From assembly GCA_027919835.1 (NCBI GenBank), contig JANVFP010000006.1, forward strand, positions 496,001 through 560,000: a stretch of 64,000 bases of DNA. The letters are read 5' to 3'. Of this stretch, positions 46,007-59,300 are shown one piece after another. Numbering within the stretch: position 1 is the stretch's first letter; every line of letters starts with the position of its first letter. The position numbers and the translations under genes were made by a program. Under the pieces are notes generated by a model. It was not told the origin of the DNA, searched no databases, and worked only from the letters and a program-made list of their open reading frames with translations. The stretch is from Lentinula raphanica (Eukaryota > Basidiomycota > Agaricomycetes > Agaricales > Omphalotaceae).

Positions 46007-49000
46007 TCAACGATTGAGCAGTTTGCTCACCTCCCGCCATTGACATCGCAAACTGTTGAACAATTCCTCGCGATACCAAAATAACTCACGTTGCATCCTC
46101 TGTTCTGCATCTGACAGTTTTGTTTTGTCGACCACAAATTGCCGGTCAGAAAGAGTAGGTATTGGTTTCGAAATATGTTCGTCCGACAACAGAAACTTCT
46201 TCAGTGGGATAACAAGTCTGAATAATTCTTGAGTACAGCAAAAGTAGGGGAGGTTTTATGTACCTTGAGGTAGAACCAGGAGGAACATTGACGAGAATCT
46301 CTCCCCATGGAACATCTGCATAATTGTTTAGTTCATCCCCATCTGACAACGGCGACCTCCTTACCTTCCTGCACACGCTCTATTGATACTTCGAACGGTG
46401 CTCCATATGTGTTTGTAATGTCCAAAGAGAAAAGGCACCATGCACCATTATCATCGACGAAGAGATTTGAGTGACTTTGTGAGACATTGTCGAGGCTCAT
46501 GGGATATGAAGGGTATGGTAAGATATCCATGCCATGAGATTCAAGCATTCGATAAACAGTAACCATCAGAGGATACGAAATTTGCCGGGTATGAAAAACA
46601 GAAGCCTCGCCATTATTTGATGAATCACGATGTATATAGGAGTAAGACGCGTGAATGGTGCCTTCCGTACTAGAAGGAATGCGTCAGCAGGGATCCATAT
46701 TGCGAATACAGTACTACTTACCAGCCAACCTTTCCAAAACAATTGATGGTCAGAGTCACCTTCCGTCCAGGAGCGATTGTAACAGAATCGTTCTTGGCCC
46801 AAGAAAACACCGGCCGATGTATCAATGCATACTCTGTCTCGTAGGTCTCAAAGACGGACATTTCGCCCTCAGCGAGGGCCTGTTGGGCCGGCGTTATGGT
46901 TGAGTCGTCAAATGCGAGTCTGATGAAGTCGATGGGAAGAGCGGAGATATTTTCGAATGTGATACGTATTGAGGACCTAATTGTGGTTAGTCAGGCATAA
47001 CAATCTCTTCATGGTATCACTTACATTTCGCCATCGTAGAGCATGAGTGCTCCATGTGTGACCGTTGTCCGCCGTATTCTAAGCAGAGGCTGTTCTGGTA
47101 CTACTTTACATTCTAAAAACATCATGGTACTCGATGACCGTGAAGATTTAGAACCTGAATTCGGCAATCGGTTCTTCCTCTCCCAAGGAAAACCGTCTAG
47201 CCCCGAGTACTTGAAACGACCTGCTTCACAAAGAGCAGCACTACGCTTATGCGCGATGCGTTCTTCTTCTTCTTCGGTAGCCAGAGGAAGAACAAACTCC
47301 CGCGGAGCTCCCCCTGGAGCTTGGACAATACAGCCTCGAATAATCAGTGAGCCTGTTGCCAGTGCTTTACCGGAGAGTATGACTCGATGATAGGATCGCG
47401 CGGGGATGATCAGAGAAGTCGAACTTGATTCGAAAGGGACACCTGAAGTACTACGTATGCATGTTCATTCGTGAACTCAACAAGGACAGTACATCACTCA
47501 CCTCAGAGAGAGCGACTGCAGCTCCAGGTCAAATACATAGGGATTCTGAATGATAACCACGAATTCCAATGTTTCGTTTAGAACCACTAGTGGCTTTCCC
47601 TATAGAACTAGTTAGCGACGAGAAGATTCAGACTTCGAATCAAACAACCTGCATGGCGTTCATTCTCCTTGGATTGTATAGGAACGGGTCTGTACCACCT
47701 GTCAAGATGGCATTGGAATCCGATGATCTTGGTTGTAGAGCCGACATGGGCTTCTCGATGGGGAGCCGAACGAAGGGCAAGCTACAAAAGGGTAAGACAC
47801 TCTGTGCTGGGATACAGGCCAACGACTTACGACGCTAATGCTATACTGACTACTGGTCTGCCTGACCAATACTCAACTGCCTTCATCACTCCTCTCCGCC
47901 TCGCGGTTTGCATAGCGCGCGCAGCAGTTGTATAGAGATGATACTGGTCACCGGGTTCCAAGAACTCCTGCAGAGTTTTCAGAGATGAGAGGGCGTATTG
48001 CGTTACCGCCAGGAAATCTATTCAGCGACATGAGAGCTGTGTTATGATCTGAAGGAACCATACTCGCCAGGAAGAGCTTCTGCCACGGCTACAGACTCTC
48101 GCACAACGCCCACCTGGAGTTCTGGCCATCCGAAAGGTTCTCGATAGACATCTGGGTCGTCATCAGTGTGTGATTGGCTTTTTGGATCGCTACTATCATC
48201 CACAATCTGAATGGCATCCAGATTGACACCCAGCACTTTACAAACATGCTTCAAGAGTTTGAGAATGCTTTCATTGCCATTCGAGCTTTCGTTCAGCCGG
48301 ATACCGACATTGCCATTGTTCCCGAAGGATCGCATGTTAGTATGAGCGTCTTCTTCCCGTCCACAAACGATTAGATCCAGAACGCAACCTAAGACCTCTC
48401 GCAAGATATAGGCCTCCTTTCTGCGGTAACCCAGACATGAATATGTGCTAGCTATAGCTTCAAGGACACCGATACGCTCACGAGGTCCCAGGTGTAGTAA
48501 CCAAGGCCCGTGAGCCTGCGCGAGGAGTGAAGAAATCGTTGCTCGTGGTATACCGGACATGGAGCTCAGTCGCTCTAAGTTTGCCCAGGTAGTACTTTCG
48601 TTGTGACTGAGAGTTGGAGGAAGGTAAGGGGTGGGTCCTGGTTGTAACATGGTTGTGAAAGCTAGTGGGCCCCAGCCTTTTGCTGACCAGATTGCAAACA
48701 GCAAGGAAGTATGCCTCAGGACACAACAACAGTATATATACGACAGGAATTGATGATTTTCAATGCTGGGTGGAGGGACTTTGAAGTAGAGAGCGGTAGC
48801 TTGGGAAAGTTTGTCGGCAATATCTGACCACGGTTCTCGTCCCGTACTGGTTGAAGTTTGCTACGAAGAACAGTTATGAAGAACAGCGTGCACATGAGGT
48901 TCAAAAACCTACCAGACCATAACCCGCAGACCAGGAATCGAGTATGGGGATCGTAGCCATTCCTTCAAGGGCGGAGGCATTCCAGATTGAATCTGAAGGG

Positions 49001-50086
49001 GATTTCAGTAGCTGGACTGCTTCTGTATACCTGAGGGACCTCGGTTAAAATTGTATATGACTTGGGAGGAGAGATACGAGAATGAAATATGCTAACCATA
49101 TCAGTGCATCCTCTGTTCGTCCCGCAAGCAAGAAAAAATCGGCCATGACTTTAAACAATCTCCCATGAGATGATGCTGCACCGATAGCACTTAGTCGTTT
49201 CCGCACAGTTGGCACACCGAGTGAAGAGTTTCGTTTCATGGCCGGCGCTACTTTGGATAGTGCAGATTTGGAGATCTCGGGTTGACTGTTATGTGACGGA
49301 AGAGGTGGAAGGGCGTCTTTGCTGTCTAGTGAAGGCGGCATGTCTGTTAATAAGGGCAATGATGGGAAAAGTGACGCGTTCAAATATTCGTTTCCAAGAG
49401 GACTTTCCAGTCTTTGAATCTGTCGATTGGAGGTTTATTCTGGAGGTTTCATGAACGAATGTAGAGTGCAAGACTTACCAGAACACCGAACTCGCCAAAA
49501 ATTTTGGAACATATTTCGCCCAGAAGTGTTCCAATGTGCAGTTTCCTGTTTCCCATCATCTCAGGGAATATGGTGAGTTCGGGATGCTGCCCACTAGGAG
49601 AGATGCCGGAGGAGGAACCTTCTTCGAACACGAAGCAATTTCGTGCTAACGGATACATCCCGGAAGGAGGAAACATATCAAGTACAGTGCCATTGAACTG
49701 AGAGATGATATCTGACAGGGCTTCGGAGTGTGAGCAGGTAGCAACACCAATTACGGCGAGAGGGAAATGTGATGGTCGTATCAATGCCAAGGCTTGATGT
49801 GAATGCGGAGGTGGATGAGAAGGAAAACTGAGATGCAGGTAACCAGTGGATAGTGGTTTGGGCTGGAAACGTGCTGGATGTAAAATTGAGCAGGGATATG
49901 AGCTGAGTGCGCAGTAAACGCACCTCTCTCGTCTTTGGTACTTTCTACAGCAATGTCTCCAAGTCTGATAGCGTCAAAAGTGCGAATCTCCGAGGCATAT
50001 TTCTCAAATGTTTGCTGTGAAATTGATCCAACGGGAACTAATAAGACACGGATTTGGGCAAGGCTTGCGAAGACATGAGTGTCCAT
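46007..50086 (-). CDS. TRS120: TRAPPII complex subunit TRS120 (TRAPPC9)
   Basis: Large subunit of the TRAPPII tethering complex, which activates Rab GTPases of the Ypt31/Rab11 type at the late Golgi. The N-terminus is diagnostic: MDTHVFASLAQIRVLLVPVG, then FEKYASEIRTFDAIRLGDI, then LHLSFPSHPPPHSHQALALI and RPSHFPLAVIGVATCSHS. The middle contains SSHGRLFKVMADFFLLAGRT and WSDIADKLSQATALYFKVP, then GPRERIGVLEAIASTY. The C-terminal half is beta-rich, ending in RMQRELFWYREELFNSLRCQ. A dozen or so introns are visible; the first joins in frame when the CATCCAG acceptor is used. It shares a 123-base divergent promoter with the NSRP1-like gene. Confidence 0.9.
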
Positions 50087-50209
50087 AGGACGACGTTGAT
50101 TAGCTCGTAGCAGCAGCCAGTTGAAGTTGAAATTGCAATGTGAACAATAGCTAATGGAAGTGATTTAGATAGAGCGCAGGCACGAGCGCATATTTGTCCA
50201 GATTTGGTC

Positions 50210-51445
50210 ATGTCCAAGCTCTCCTTCTCCCTCAACAAACCAAAAACAGCGGCTCCCGTCAATCCTCCGTCGTTGAAGCAGCCTGCTGGCTTTGCTGCAT
50301 TCGACGATGACGAACCGGTTAATGCTGCACCTATAGCCAGCTCTTCGAAGGAGACTGTTTCGGCGAACAAAAAGTTGCTCGCTCAGAATGTCCTTACATC
50401 TAAGAAGTTGAAAAAGCAGATGGAGGAGGAAAAGAAAGTTGATGCCACAGTCTACGAGTACGACGAGGTCTGGGATAAGATGCAGATGGCCAAGTTGCAG
50501 CAGAAGGAAGCCAAGGAAGCTGACCCTCAACGTAAGGTATGGACAACAGTGCAGCTCCCCGTATATTTTTTTCTGACCATCTTGCTCCAGAAACCCAAAT
50601 ATATACACGACCTCCTCAGCTCGGCTGCCACGCGAAGGCTGGACCATCTTCGAGCAGAAGAGAAAATGATGCAGCGAGAGCGGGAGTTGGAAGGCGACCA
50701 GTTTGCGGATAAAGAATCGTTTGTGACGCAAGCATACAAAGATCAAATGGAGGAAGTACGAAAGGCTGAGGAGGAAGAGAAACGGAGAGATGGTGTGTAT
50801 GATCCACATTACATTCATTCATTTATTGATTATTCGTCAGAGCTCAAGAAGAAGCAAGGCAAAGGGACAGGCTTAGCTCAATTCTATCACAAATTATTAG
50901 AGGACTCGGAACAGATTCACGAAGCCACCGTAGCCGCGACGCAGAAGCCTACTATTGGCCCACAAGGTCCACTGCCGAATATGACGATAACAAAGCCCCC
51001 AGATTTGACCCCATTGTCGGACTTGGAACTCGCTCGCATTGCTCGTGAAGAAGGCAAAGTGGTTGAACTCAACGATGACAACCAGATCGTCGACAAGCGT
51101 GATCTTTTGAGTGGGGGCTTGAATCTGTCTGGCACAAACACTCGGAACCTCAAGATGCGGTCTTCCACTCAGTCTGACACGAACTCAGACGAAGTGCAAG
51201 TTCATCGGGCAGTGGGAACCGCTGCGAGTAGGCGAGAGATAAATGAGAGGAGGAATCGGGAGATTGAACGTCAGATGGAGGAAGAACATGAACGAATTGA
51301 AAAGGAGAGAGAACGAGAGGAGCACGACAAGACGCAGAGATTGATTGCAAAGAGGAATACTGAAGAGGATGTGGAGAGCGCTCGTGCTCGATATCTCGAG
51401 AGAAAACGTCGAAAGCTAGAGGAAGCACAGGGTGCAGGAGAGTAG
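50210..51445 (+). CDS. NSRP1-like splicing regulator
   Basis: Homologue of nuclear speckle splicing regulatory protein 1 (CCDC55). MSKLSFSLNKPKTAAP begins the protein; the conserved block follows: AAFDDDEP, VYEYDEVWDKMQ, then KPKYIHDLLSSAATRRLDHL, ERELEGDQFADKESFVTQAY and LKKKQGKGTGLAQFYHKLL. The rest is a long charged coiled coil rich in Glu and Arg. Two introns: one at about 50535-50590 after DPQRK, one at about 50793-50840 before ELKKKQGK. Other starts are unlikely because the conserved part follows at once. A role in alternative splicing is known from mammals only. Confidence 0.87.
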   Translation: MSKLSFSLNKPKTAAPVNPPSLKQPAGFAAFDDDEPVNAAPIASSSKETVSANKKLLAQNVLTSKKLKKQMEEEKKVDATVYEYDEVWDKMQMAKLQQKEAKEADPQRKVWTTVQLPVYFFLTILLQKPKYIHDLLSSAATRRLDHLRAEEKMMQRERELEGDQFADKESFVTQAYKDQMEEVRKAEEEEKRRDGVYDPHYIHSFIDYSSELKKKQGKGTGLAQFYHKLLEDSEQIHEATVAATQKPTIGPQGPLPNMTITKPPDLTPLSDLELARIAREEGKVVELNDDNQIVDKRDLLSGGLNLSGTNTRNLKMRSSTQSDTNSDEVQVHRAVGTAASRREINERRNREIERQMEEEHERIEKEREREEHDKTQRLIAKRNTEEDVESARARYLERKRRKLEEAQGAGE

Positions 51446-51591
51446 TATCATAAAGTCTGTTTGAAGCATACACATACACTATCAATACATGCAGGACATA
51501 ATCGCAATGAGGAGAGGTCAGAAACACAAATAAAAATATGCCGAAGTAATCATAAGTCTAATAAAGTAACCAACTTTATAGAGAATGTATA

Positions 51592-54500
51592 TCATCCTCG
51601 CCGTCTTGATCCCCTAGTGGTATACACATTACGAGAATCGACCAGGGGAATTTGAGGCGGCTGGGGGGCCTTTCCGGAAGCTTTTTTGAGCAGGGGTATC
51701 GATCTGTTCCGGGCATGAGTAGGTTGGAGGGGGGCGGGTATTGTTGAGGAAGTCGACGAAGAGGATGATTGTAAAGCATTCACGAAAGGCACTTCTTGTT
51801 CACTAGGTGAGGGTGACTGGGCCCTTGACTCAATCGGTTCAGTGTCGACGTGCATGAGCTCGGGGTCCTCCTGCAGATCTTCATCGTCGACAGGAAGCGG
51901 GAGATGTTCCGCGAGGAATGTCTCGCTGCCGACGCCAGACATTCCCTGGTCTCGCCACGCTCGAAGAAGGGTACTCCGATCCTCTGTGAGCTCCCACTCA
52001 TCTACGTAACGCCAAGTCCGTTTGCGAGGGGTGGAACCCGTTGGGATGTCTTCTTTAGTGGCTTGGTCAGACAAACCCAGTGTGGCCTTCTGCACAATAG
52101 CTAACTGTGAGGCAGTAGCCGTCTGATATGAAGATGTATGATGTGTCATCCATGAGGTCTACGGGGTTCAAAATGAGTGCAGAGCCTAGAATTCGATAAC
52201 AGAACGTACAGCTGCGGCGGTTTGGGTGGCAAGATTTCCGATATCTTTGGAAAGGGTTCCTAGACCAGTATGTAGAGCAGCAGAGTGGGATTGAAGTTCG
52301 GTGTTGAGGCGTTCCGTGGTATCTAATCTTGCTCGTTTGGAACGTGAGTAACGAGAGAAAGCTAGTTTTTCGGTTAACACATGTCCATGAAAACTACTCA
52401 GTGCTCAAGCTTACCATCGTTAGAAGAACTGGTCATTTGCTGAGTTTGTTGCTGAATCTCATTCGAAAACCCTTGTATAGAGGTTGTCATGGTTTTCTCG
52501 TTTTCCAAGAAACGATCGTGCATCGCTGTTTTCACGTCTTTCAATGCCTGTATAATGTTGAACGAATGAATTGATATCAGCTGAACGAACAGCCGCACCT
52601 TGAGCGATCCATCCTTCATTCTCTTGGCTTCAGACTGGCATTGGTCATTGACTGCGGTCAACGAAGTCCTTGCTTGCTCTAAAGACTCTACCACCTGTCC
52701 ATGCTGTTGATCAAAAGACCGTAATCCGTCTTCAGCAGCAAGATTCCCTTCCTGTATTGAAGCTGCCGCCTTTCGAAGCCCCCGATCTTGCTCGTTGACG
52801 AAGTTAACAAGCAGGCCCGAAACCTTGTGCAGCAGCTCGTCCTTCGCCTTGTTCGAGTCAGCCTTCTGTTTCTCAACCAGGGTCTGCAGAGCACGATTCT
52901 GTGCCCGCAGTCGTTCTACTTCGCTCGTTGTCGCCTGATGAACGACGGCAGTGGCCTTGTTGAGAGCCTCTTGCTCGCTATCAAAGAAGTTTGCAGCCTC
53001 CCGTAAGACATGCTCCAGCACATTGTGGATGGCCTTTACTGCAGCGAGAGCTTCCGACATATTCTGCGAAGATGCGCGGTCCAATTCTCGATGCGTCTGT
53101 TGACTGCTCTTCTGCAGAGTCTCAGACCACAAACTGAGACCGGTGCTGAACGTTTTATAGGTGCCATTCACTATCGTTTCCAGGGACGCTATGGCTTCAC
53201 TTTCAGTACCATTATGTGTGCGAATGGCGTCCATGGTGGTCTGAACATTTTGGAGCTGTTCGCTGATCAGGTTCGAATAGCTCTCCAATGTACTGATGCC
53301 CTTGGTCGTGAGAGTTTCTGTATTGCTTCGTAATTGGGAGGTGCGTTGATTAGAAGATTCGACAAAATCATCAAGGGAAGTCGTCAGTGACTTGGAAGCA
53401 GTCGACAAAGCCTGGGTGAACTTGGTAACGGCCTTCGAATTCGAGCCCATGACAGACGACGTGCGTTCTAATTATTATGAGAAACAGACATGAAGACAGG
53501 AGAGAACAACTGACCGAGTTTTTGAAAGAGCGAAGACAGGTCATGGACGCTCTCCTTAGCCACACCTTTCAGTCCATTGGCCACAGCATCTAATGATATT
53601 TCGGTTTTCTGGTGTGCACGGCGCACGACGGTTTCTTCTTCTAAAGCCACTTTCACTCCGACGAGCTCCTGCTTCCTCTCACTTAATTCCACTTCGGTAG
53701 TATCCAAGCGTTGTCTTGTTTCCTTGAGCTCTGCATCACGTTTCATCAACAACCCTATACTTTGCTCGAATTCTTCGCGAACGACTCTCATCTGACTCTC
53801 TATTATCTCCACTTGCTTTTTCGCTTCTTCGATCTCCGTTTCCCGCAATTCACGTTCCGCGTCCATCTGTGCCCAGGTTTCTTCGGAGAAAAAGATACCG
53901 TTCTTCTCCCGCGCAGCTAGGACGTCAGCTTTGAGCCGTTCGATTTCCGCGATATATTCCTTCAAAAGGGAGTTGCGGGTCATTCGCTGGTTGATTTCGG
54001 GTTTGTTGCGAATCGACTTGGCGCTCATCGCGTAGTCTAAGGTCGAAAGCGTCTCCTCGAGATTGGAGCGTGCGGGAGATACAGTAGCGATGATGGAGGT
54101 CTTGGTACGACCGCCCAAAGAATCTTGTAGTATCCGGGTTAATTTGCTCTCCCTGGAAATTCCATAAGACTCGCCCTGCGTTTCAATGTATGATCACTGA
54201 CCGATACGGAACATGTTGGGCCTTCTCCACCAAAGCGTTAATAACCCTCCCAAGTGTTAGCAGACTCTGGTTAATCATGCCAGCTTCCCTAGCTCTCTTG
54301 TTCTCCGCACCTGACCTCCCGATGTTCTCAGACCCAGCAAGATCCACCATGTTCAGTTTTCCGATCCTCAGCAGATCTTCGCCGACGACACCAGCCTCCT
54401 TCGTGTGTACGGTAAGAGAGAAGATGGAATGAGAACGACTGGAATGATCATTGAATTTCGTTGCCGCGATTTGTCTTCGCTCGCTACCCTTGGTCAAAAG

Positions 54501-55389
54501 GGCCAGAGCGTCAGCGGAGCTTTTGACAGGTACCTCCTCGATTCCTTGGATGATTACACCGCGTTTGTTGGCGTCATCGAAGATTTTGATGTTGGAACCG
54601 GCATTCTTGGCAGCATCCTTTGAAGCCATGCCCATCGGTTGAACAGAACCGATTGGTGCAGCTAGTTCAGTAGCCAAGAGGTCGCGTAGCTCCTCATTGT
54701 AGAGTTCTATATAGGAAACGCGGACGCTAAAATCGACCTTGGATTGTTCCAATTGATGAAATAGACGAAAAAGAGCTCGAGGAATCATTCCTGCATGAGC
54801 GGAAGGGTTTCCTAGAGGAGTCTTTGTTAAATCGCCTTGCATCGTATAGCTATGAAGAAGGTTAGATAGATTCACAGAACTGTGTTTGATGAACTCACGT
54901 TTTCCCGGTTCCAGTCTGGCCATATGCGAAAAGAGTGCAATTATAACCTTCAAGAACCTGTTGTAGCATTGGACCAACGACGTCGTGATATATCATAGCC
55001 TGATCAGCTTCTGGTCCGTATACAAGATCGAATGGATATGTTCGGACGGGAGGGAGCGTGATTACACCTAAAGTAGAAACCGGGGCTGTGGTTTCGATAG
55101 AGATTTGGTTGCTCTTCGCACCATTCGAGTTGACAATTATCGGAGAGTTGTCCTGAATTTCACGATCCGAGCGCCGTCTACAGCGAATAATGACTTGAAT
55201 ATTTGTATCAGCGTCATCTGAATGCTTCTGCTGCTTGGGTGCGGGTGGTACAGCGACCTGTTCGGGCTGTTCTTCCCCAGAACGAGTTGAAGAGGTAGAT
55301 TTGGAAATGACAGAGCGAGACCTAGGAGGAGCGGGCGGAGGCATATTAGAGTTTGTCCTCGCACGAGACGGAGGACGACGGGTATTCAT
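51592..55389 (-). CDS. Kinesin-5 (BimC/Cin8/Eg5 family)
   Basis: Tetrameric plus-end motor that slides antiparallel microtubules to hold spindle poles apart. The start is [16 protein letters not shown] at 55389; an in-frame ATG seven codons earlier is possible. The motor domain has [25 protein letters not shown] (P-loop), [15 protein letters not shown] (switch I), [18 protein letters not shown] (switch II) and [19 protein letters not shown] long coiled-coil stalk follows. The C-terminal tail carries the BimC box, [19 protein letters not shown], with a TPRK that fits a CDK1 phosphorylation site. About seven introns. It diverges from ELF1 across 162 bases. Confidence 0.95.
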
Positions 55390-55551
55390 GATTAGTGAAG
55401 GTCTGGTCAAGGTGAAGGTTGTAGAGTTGAAATATGATCAACTGAGTTGAGCACGTGCCCGCGTCCTCAAATATTCCCACGTTGAATCGCCTGCCAGTGC
55501 TGCCACCCAAGGAGCATCCACAACTTTTCTATACTTACACCGTTCACAACA

Positions 55552-55996
55552 ATGGGCAAACGCAAAAAGTCTTCTCGAAAACCAGCCCCAGCTCGAGTTA
55601 AAGTTCCTCTTGGTACGTCTGTCTCCATAGTCTACTTTCAATAGGCTCAACATGGTCTAGATACCTCCTTCACTTGCCTCTTTTGCCACCATGAAAAATC
55701 TGTAACCGTTAGAATTGACAGGAAAGAAGGAGTGGCGCAACTAGTGTGTCGAGTGTGTGATCAAAGATATCAGAGTAAGGTCAATCGTAAGTTCACGGCG
55801 ACCGTTGATCTCTTACGCTGTGTCCGTTGATGTCTTGTGCTCAGATCTTACGGAGCCCATCGATATATACTCGGAATGGATTGACGCTGCAGATGAAGCG
55901 CAAAGGGCAGGCGAATCTTCGACTGTACGGCGGCATGCAAACTCGTCTCAGAGGCCTGCTCCTGCTCGTGCTCCGTCAGTAGATGATAGCGATTGA
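55552..55996 (+). CDS. ELF1: Transcription elongation factor 1
   Basis: Small zinc-ribbon protein (ELOF1 in animals) that binds RNA polymerase II and aids elongation through nucleosomes. MGKRKKSSRKPAPARVKVPL gives the basic N-terminal tail. The zinc ribbon is FTCLFCHHEKSVTVRID, then AQLVCRVCDQRYQSKVN with two CxxC pairs. The core ends LTEPIDIYSEWIDAADEAQ, followed by a short polar tail (RPAPARAPSVDDSD). Two introns split it, after VPL and after KVN. Length and motif order match the family. It lies between two kinesin genes. Confidence 0.95.
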
Positions 55997-56358
55997 TTTA
56001 GTATTCCGAACCATTGCCAACTTGTAGCGCAACTCTTCGCGTTGTATTCTGTGTTCATATCAAGCTAGAATGTATCATTATCTCATGTCATCGTCCTTCA
56101 ACGCGAATAATCCAGAAAGCAGACTTCAACGAGTTGATTACACTCTGTCAGAGTCTGTCTGCATTTGTATATTTTGGAATAAAACTATGAAGCTGGAAAC
56201 TGAATTGCCATGCGTTTTATTTGTTGTTGCCGCGTTGCAAGGCAACTCGGAAGCCTCTTTCTTTCTTTCCATCAACTTTAAGCTCTAGGTACTCTTCGCG
56301 ATACCTTACAGCTACGACCTCCATATACGCTAGATTGCTCCTCTAATAAGATCCTACG
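55997..56358. other. Intergenic region before kinesin-1
   Basis: About 360 bases holding the ELF1 3' flank and the kinesin-1 promoter. I see no repeat, RNA gene or strong motif. Confidence 0.35.
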
Positions 56359-59300
56359 ATGAGCAACAATATCAAGGTCGTCTGTCGGTATGTGGTTCGA
56401 AGCTGCGTGCTTCTTCATCCCGGCCTTAAATATCAACCTCAGTTTTCGTCCTCCCAATGCAATTGAACAACGCGAAGGAGGCGAGAATGTAGTGGCGTTC
56501 GATGACGACCTTACCACTGTCCAGCTACGATCTCTTCAGTCGTCCACAGGCCCTGAGAAGGATGGCTTCACTTTTGATAGAGTATTTCCTATGGGTACAC
56601 GGCAGCAAGAGGTGTTCGATTATGGCGTCAAAGAGTGCGTTCTATGACTTGAACTAATGGGCCTTTTGTTGATTTCCGTGTTTCAGTATCGTGAAAGGTC
56701 GTTCCATACCACCGTTCCATCTTCATCCACGCTCACTCCAGGATTGCAGATGTTCTCGATGGGTACAATGGTACCGTTTTCGCTTACGGTCAAACTGGAA
56801 GTGGAAAGACCTTCACTATGATGGTATGGATGGTCGGTTATACACACACGTTCTATGTTGCTCACCTAGAGCCACAGGGTGCCGACATTGACTCCGATGA
56901 ACTCAAGGGTATTATCCCTCGAATAACCGAGCAGATCTTTCAATCCATCGTCGAGAGTGATGCTCATTTAGAATACATGGTCAAAGTGTCGTACATGGAA
57001 ATCTATCTCGAGAAGATTCGTGACCTTCTAGCACGTAAGTTATCGCCATCACTGATTCGATGAAATGTAACCTTCTTTCAGCACAAAACGACAATCTACA
57101 GGTGCATGAAGAGAAATCTAAGGGAGTTTATGTGAAAAATCTCTCCGATTACTATGTCAGTAGTGCTAGGGAGGTGTATGAGATCATGCGAACGGGAGGT
57201 GCTGCTCGAGTCGTATCATCAACAAGTGCGTGGCTATTGAAGCATGATAACGCGCTCAATCCGTTAAACCATTTCTAGATATGAACGCCGAGTCTTCACG
57301 ATCACATTCAATATTCCTCATAACCATTCAACAGAGAAACACCGAGAGTGGCGCGGCCAAGTCGGGCAACTTGTATCTGGTTGACCTTGCTGGTTCAGAA
57401 AAGGTTGGAAAAACAGGTGCATCTGGTCAGACTTTGGAAGAGGCAAAGAAAATCAATAAATCGCTCTCGGCACTTGGTATGGTTATCAATGCTCTTACGG
57501 ACCCGAAAGTGTGCTATCTATCTCCAACTTGATCTCTTCTCGATCTGACTACACTGTGTCCGGATAGGTCAAATACATCCCATATCGTGATTCCAAACTC
57601 ACTCGAATTCTTCAAGAGTCACTTGGAGGCAACTCCCGTACTACTCTCATCATAAATTGCTCACCTTCATCTTACAACGAATCCGAAACCCTCTCGACCC
57701 TTCGCTTTGGTATCCGCGCCAAGTCAATCAAGAACTCTGCTCGTGTCAATGCTGAGTTATCACCGGCCGAACTCAAAAATCTTCTCAGCAAAGCACAGTT
57801 ATCTAATACAGGTTATCAAAAGTATATTGCTGCTCTGGAGGCCGAGTTAGCCATCTGGCGATCTGGTGGTCAGGTCGAAGAATCAGAATGGGCCACCGCG
57901 GCCAAAGCTGGTGCTCCAGCTTCTACTGCTCCTTCTGCTCCTTCTGCTGCTGCGAGCAAGCCACCTACTTCGCCGACACCCTCTACTGCCGCAAGTTCAC
58001 GCAGTATGACGCCTATTAACCCGGTCATCGAAGGTCTTCGCTCAGAACTGGGAAGCCGTCCTCAAACTCCGACTGTCCTCGGTCTAGAGAAAGACGAACG
58101 TGAAGACTTCTTGCGCCGAGAGAACGAACTCAGCGATGCGCTTGCTGAAAAAGAGAGTGCCTTGGTCACTGCTGAGAAGTTGGTCAAGGAGCTCAAAGAA
58201 GAACTCACGTTCCTCAAAGAGCAAGAGGCTATTGTCAACAAAGTTAGTGCTTCAGTCCTCTCTATCCTAATCCCAACGTTACTGATATCATGATCAGGAG
58301 AACAAGTCGATGTCTAGTCAGCTCAACGAACTTCGCCTACAAGTCGAACGACTTGACTACGACAACAAGGAGGGCGTCATTACCATCGATATTCTGAAGG
58401 AGCAGAACAACGACGCAAAGAGCGAATTAGAAGAACTGAAGAAACAGATCTCCGAGCTCAGAATGTCTCAAAAGGATGCCTCCACTGAGGATAAGGAGAA
58501 GCGTAAGCAAGAGAAGATGGCTCTCATGATGGCCAAATTCGATGCGGTCAGTCACCTGGATTTTGTTCTGTTTCGGATTATCTGATGGGACCCGCAACTA
58601 CACTACAGCAGGGAACATTCTCTGAGAAAGATGAACAACTACGGTCACTGCTCGCCAAATTAGATACCATGGACGCTGATGGCTCTGCATTGACTGCTGA
58701 AGATCTGACCGCCATTAGGCGTCAGCTGGCGGAGGGTCAAAGTCTGGTTAGAGATACAGTAGACAGGCTAAGACAGAGCCAGGAAGAGAATGAACTGATC
58801 TCAAGGAGAAGAGATGAGCTCGAAACCCGTGTTTCGACTCTGGAGACTGAATACGAGGAGCTTTTAGGTGAGATGAGTGCCACGCTACACTGTTGCTTAG
58901 AGTTAATCTGGCGCCCAAGAAAAAACAATCCATGATGAAGAGACGAGCAATGTCGACCTTGCCGAATCTATGGCGGACTTGAAGGCATGTTTTTTATCTG
59001 AGTTGTTCTGTTATCGTCCTCTCCTTACTGGACAATGTAGAACAAACTCGAAGCTCAATACGCCGCAAAGCGTGACGCACACGTCAGCGAGGTTTCTGAC
59101 CTCAAGCAGCAAATTGAACTGAAAGCCAACGAAGTCCGCACACTTAATGCTTCCATTGACAGTCTGAAAAGTGTGAATGAAGAACTCAAGGTATGTGGCG
59201 TCGGCTGTGTCTCCCTAACCTAGACTAACCATTTTGTTAATCTTTTTCTTTCTTTCAACCTCAGCGTGCTTTTGCCGTCACATCCGCGGGTATCGAAGGT

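Noticed and set aside
49860..49930. Apparent frame break in the first intron of TRS120
   Set aside because: The CATCCAG acceptor gives ERARFQPKPLSTGYLHLSF in frame; no break is needed.
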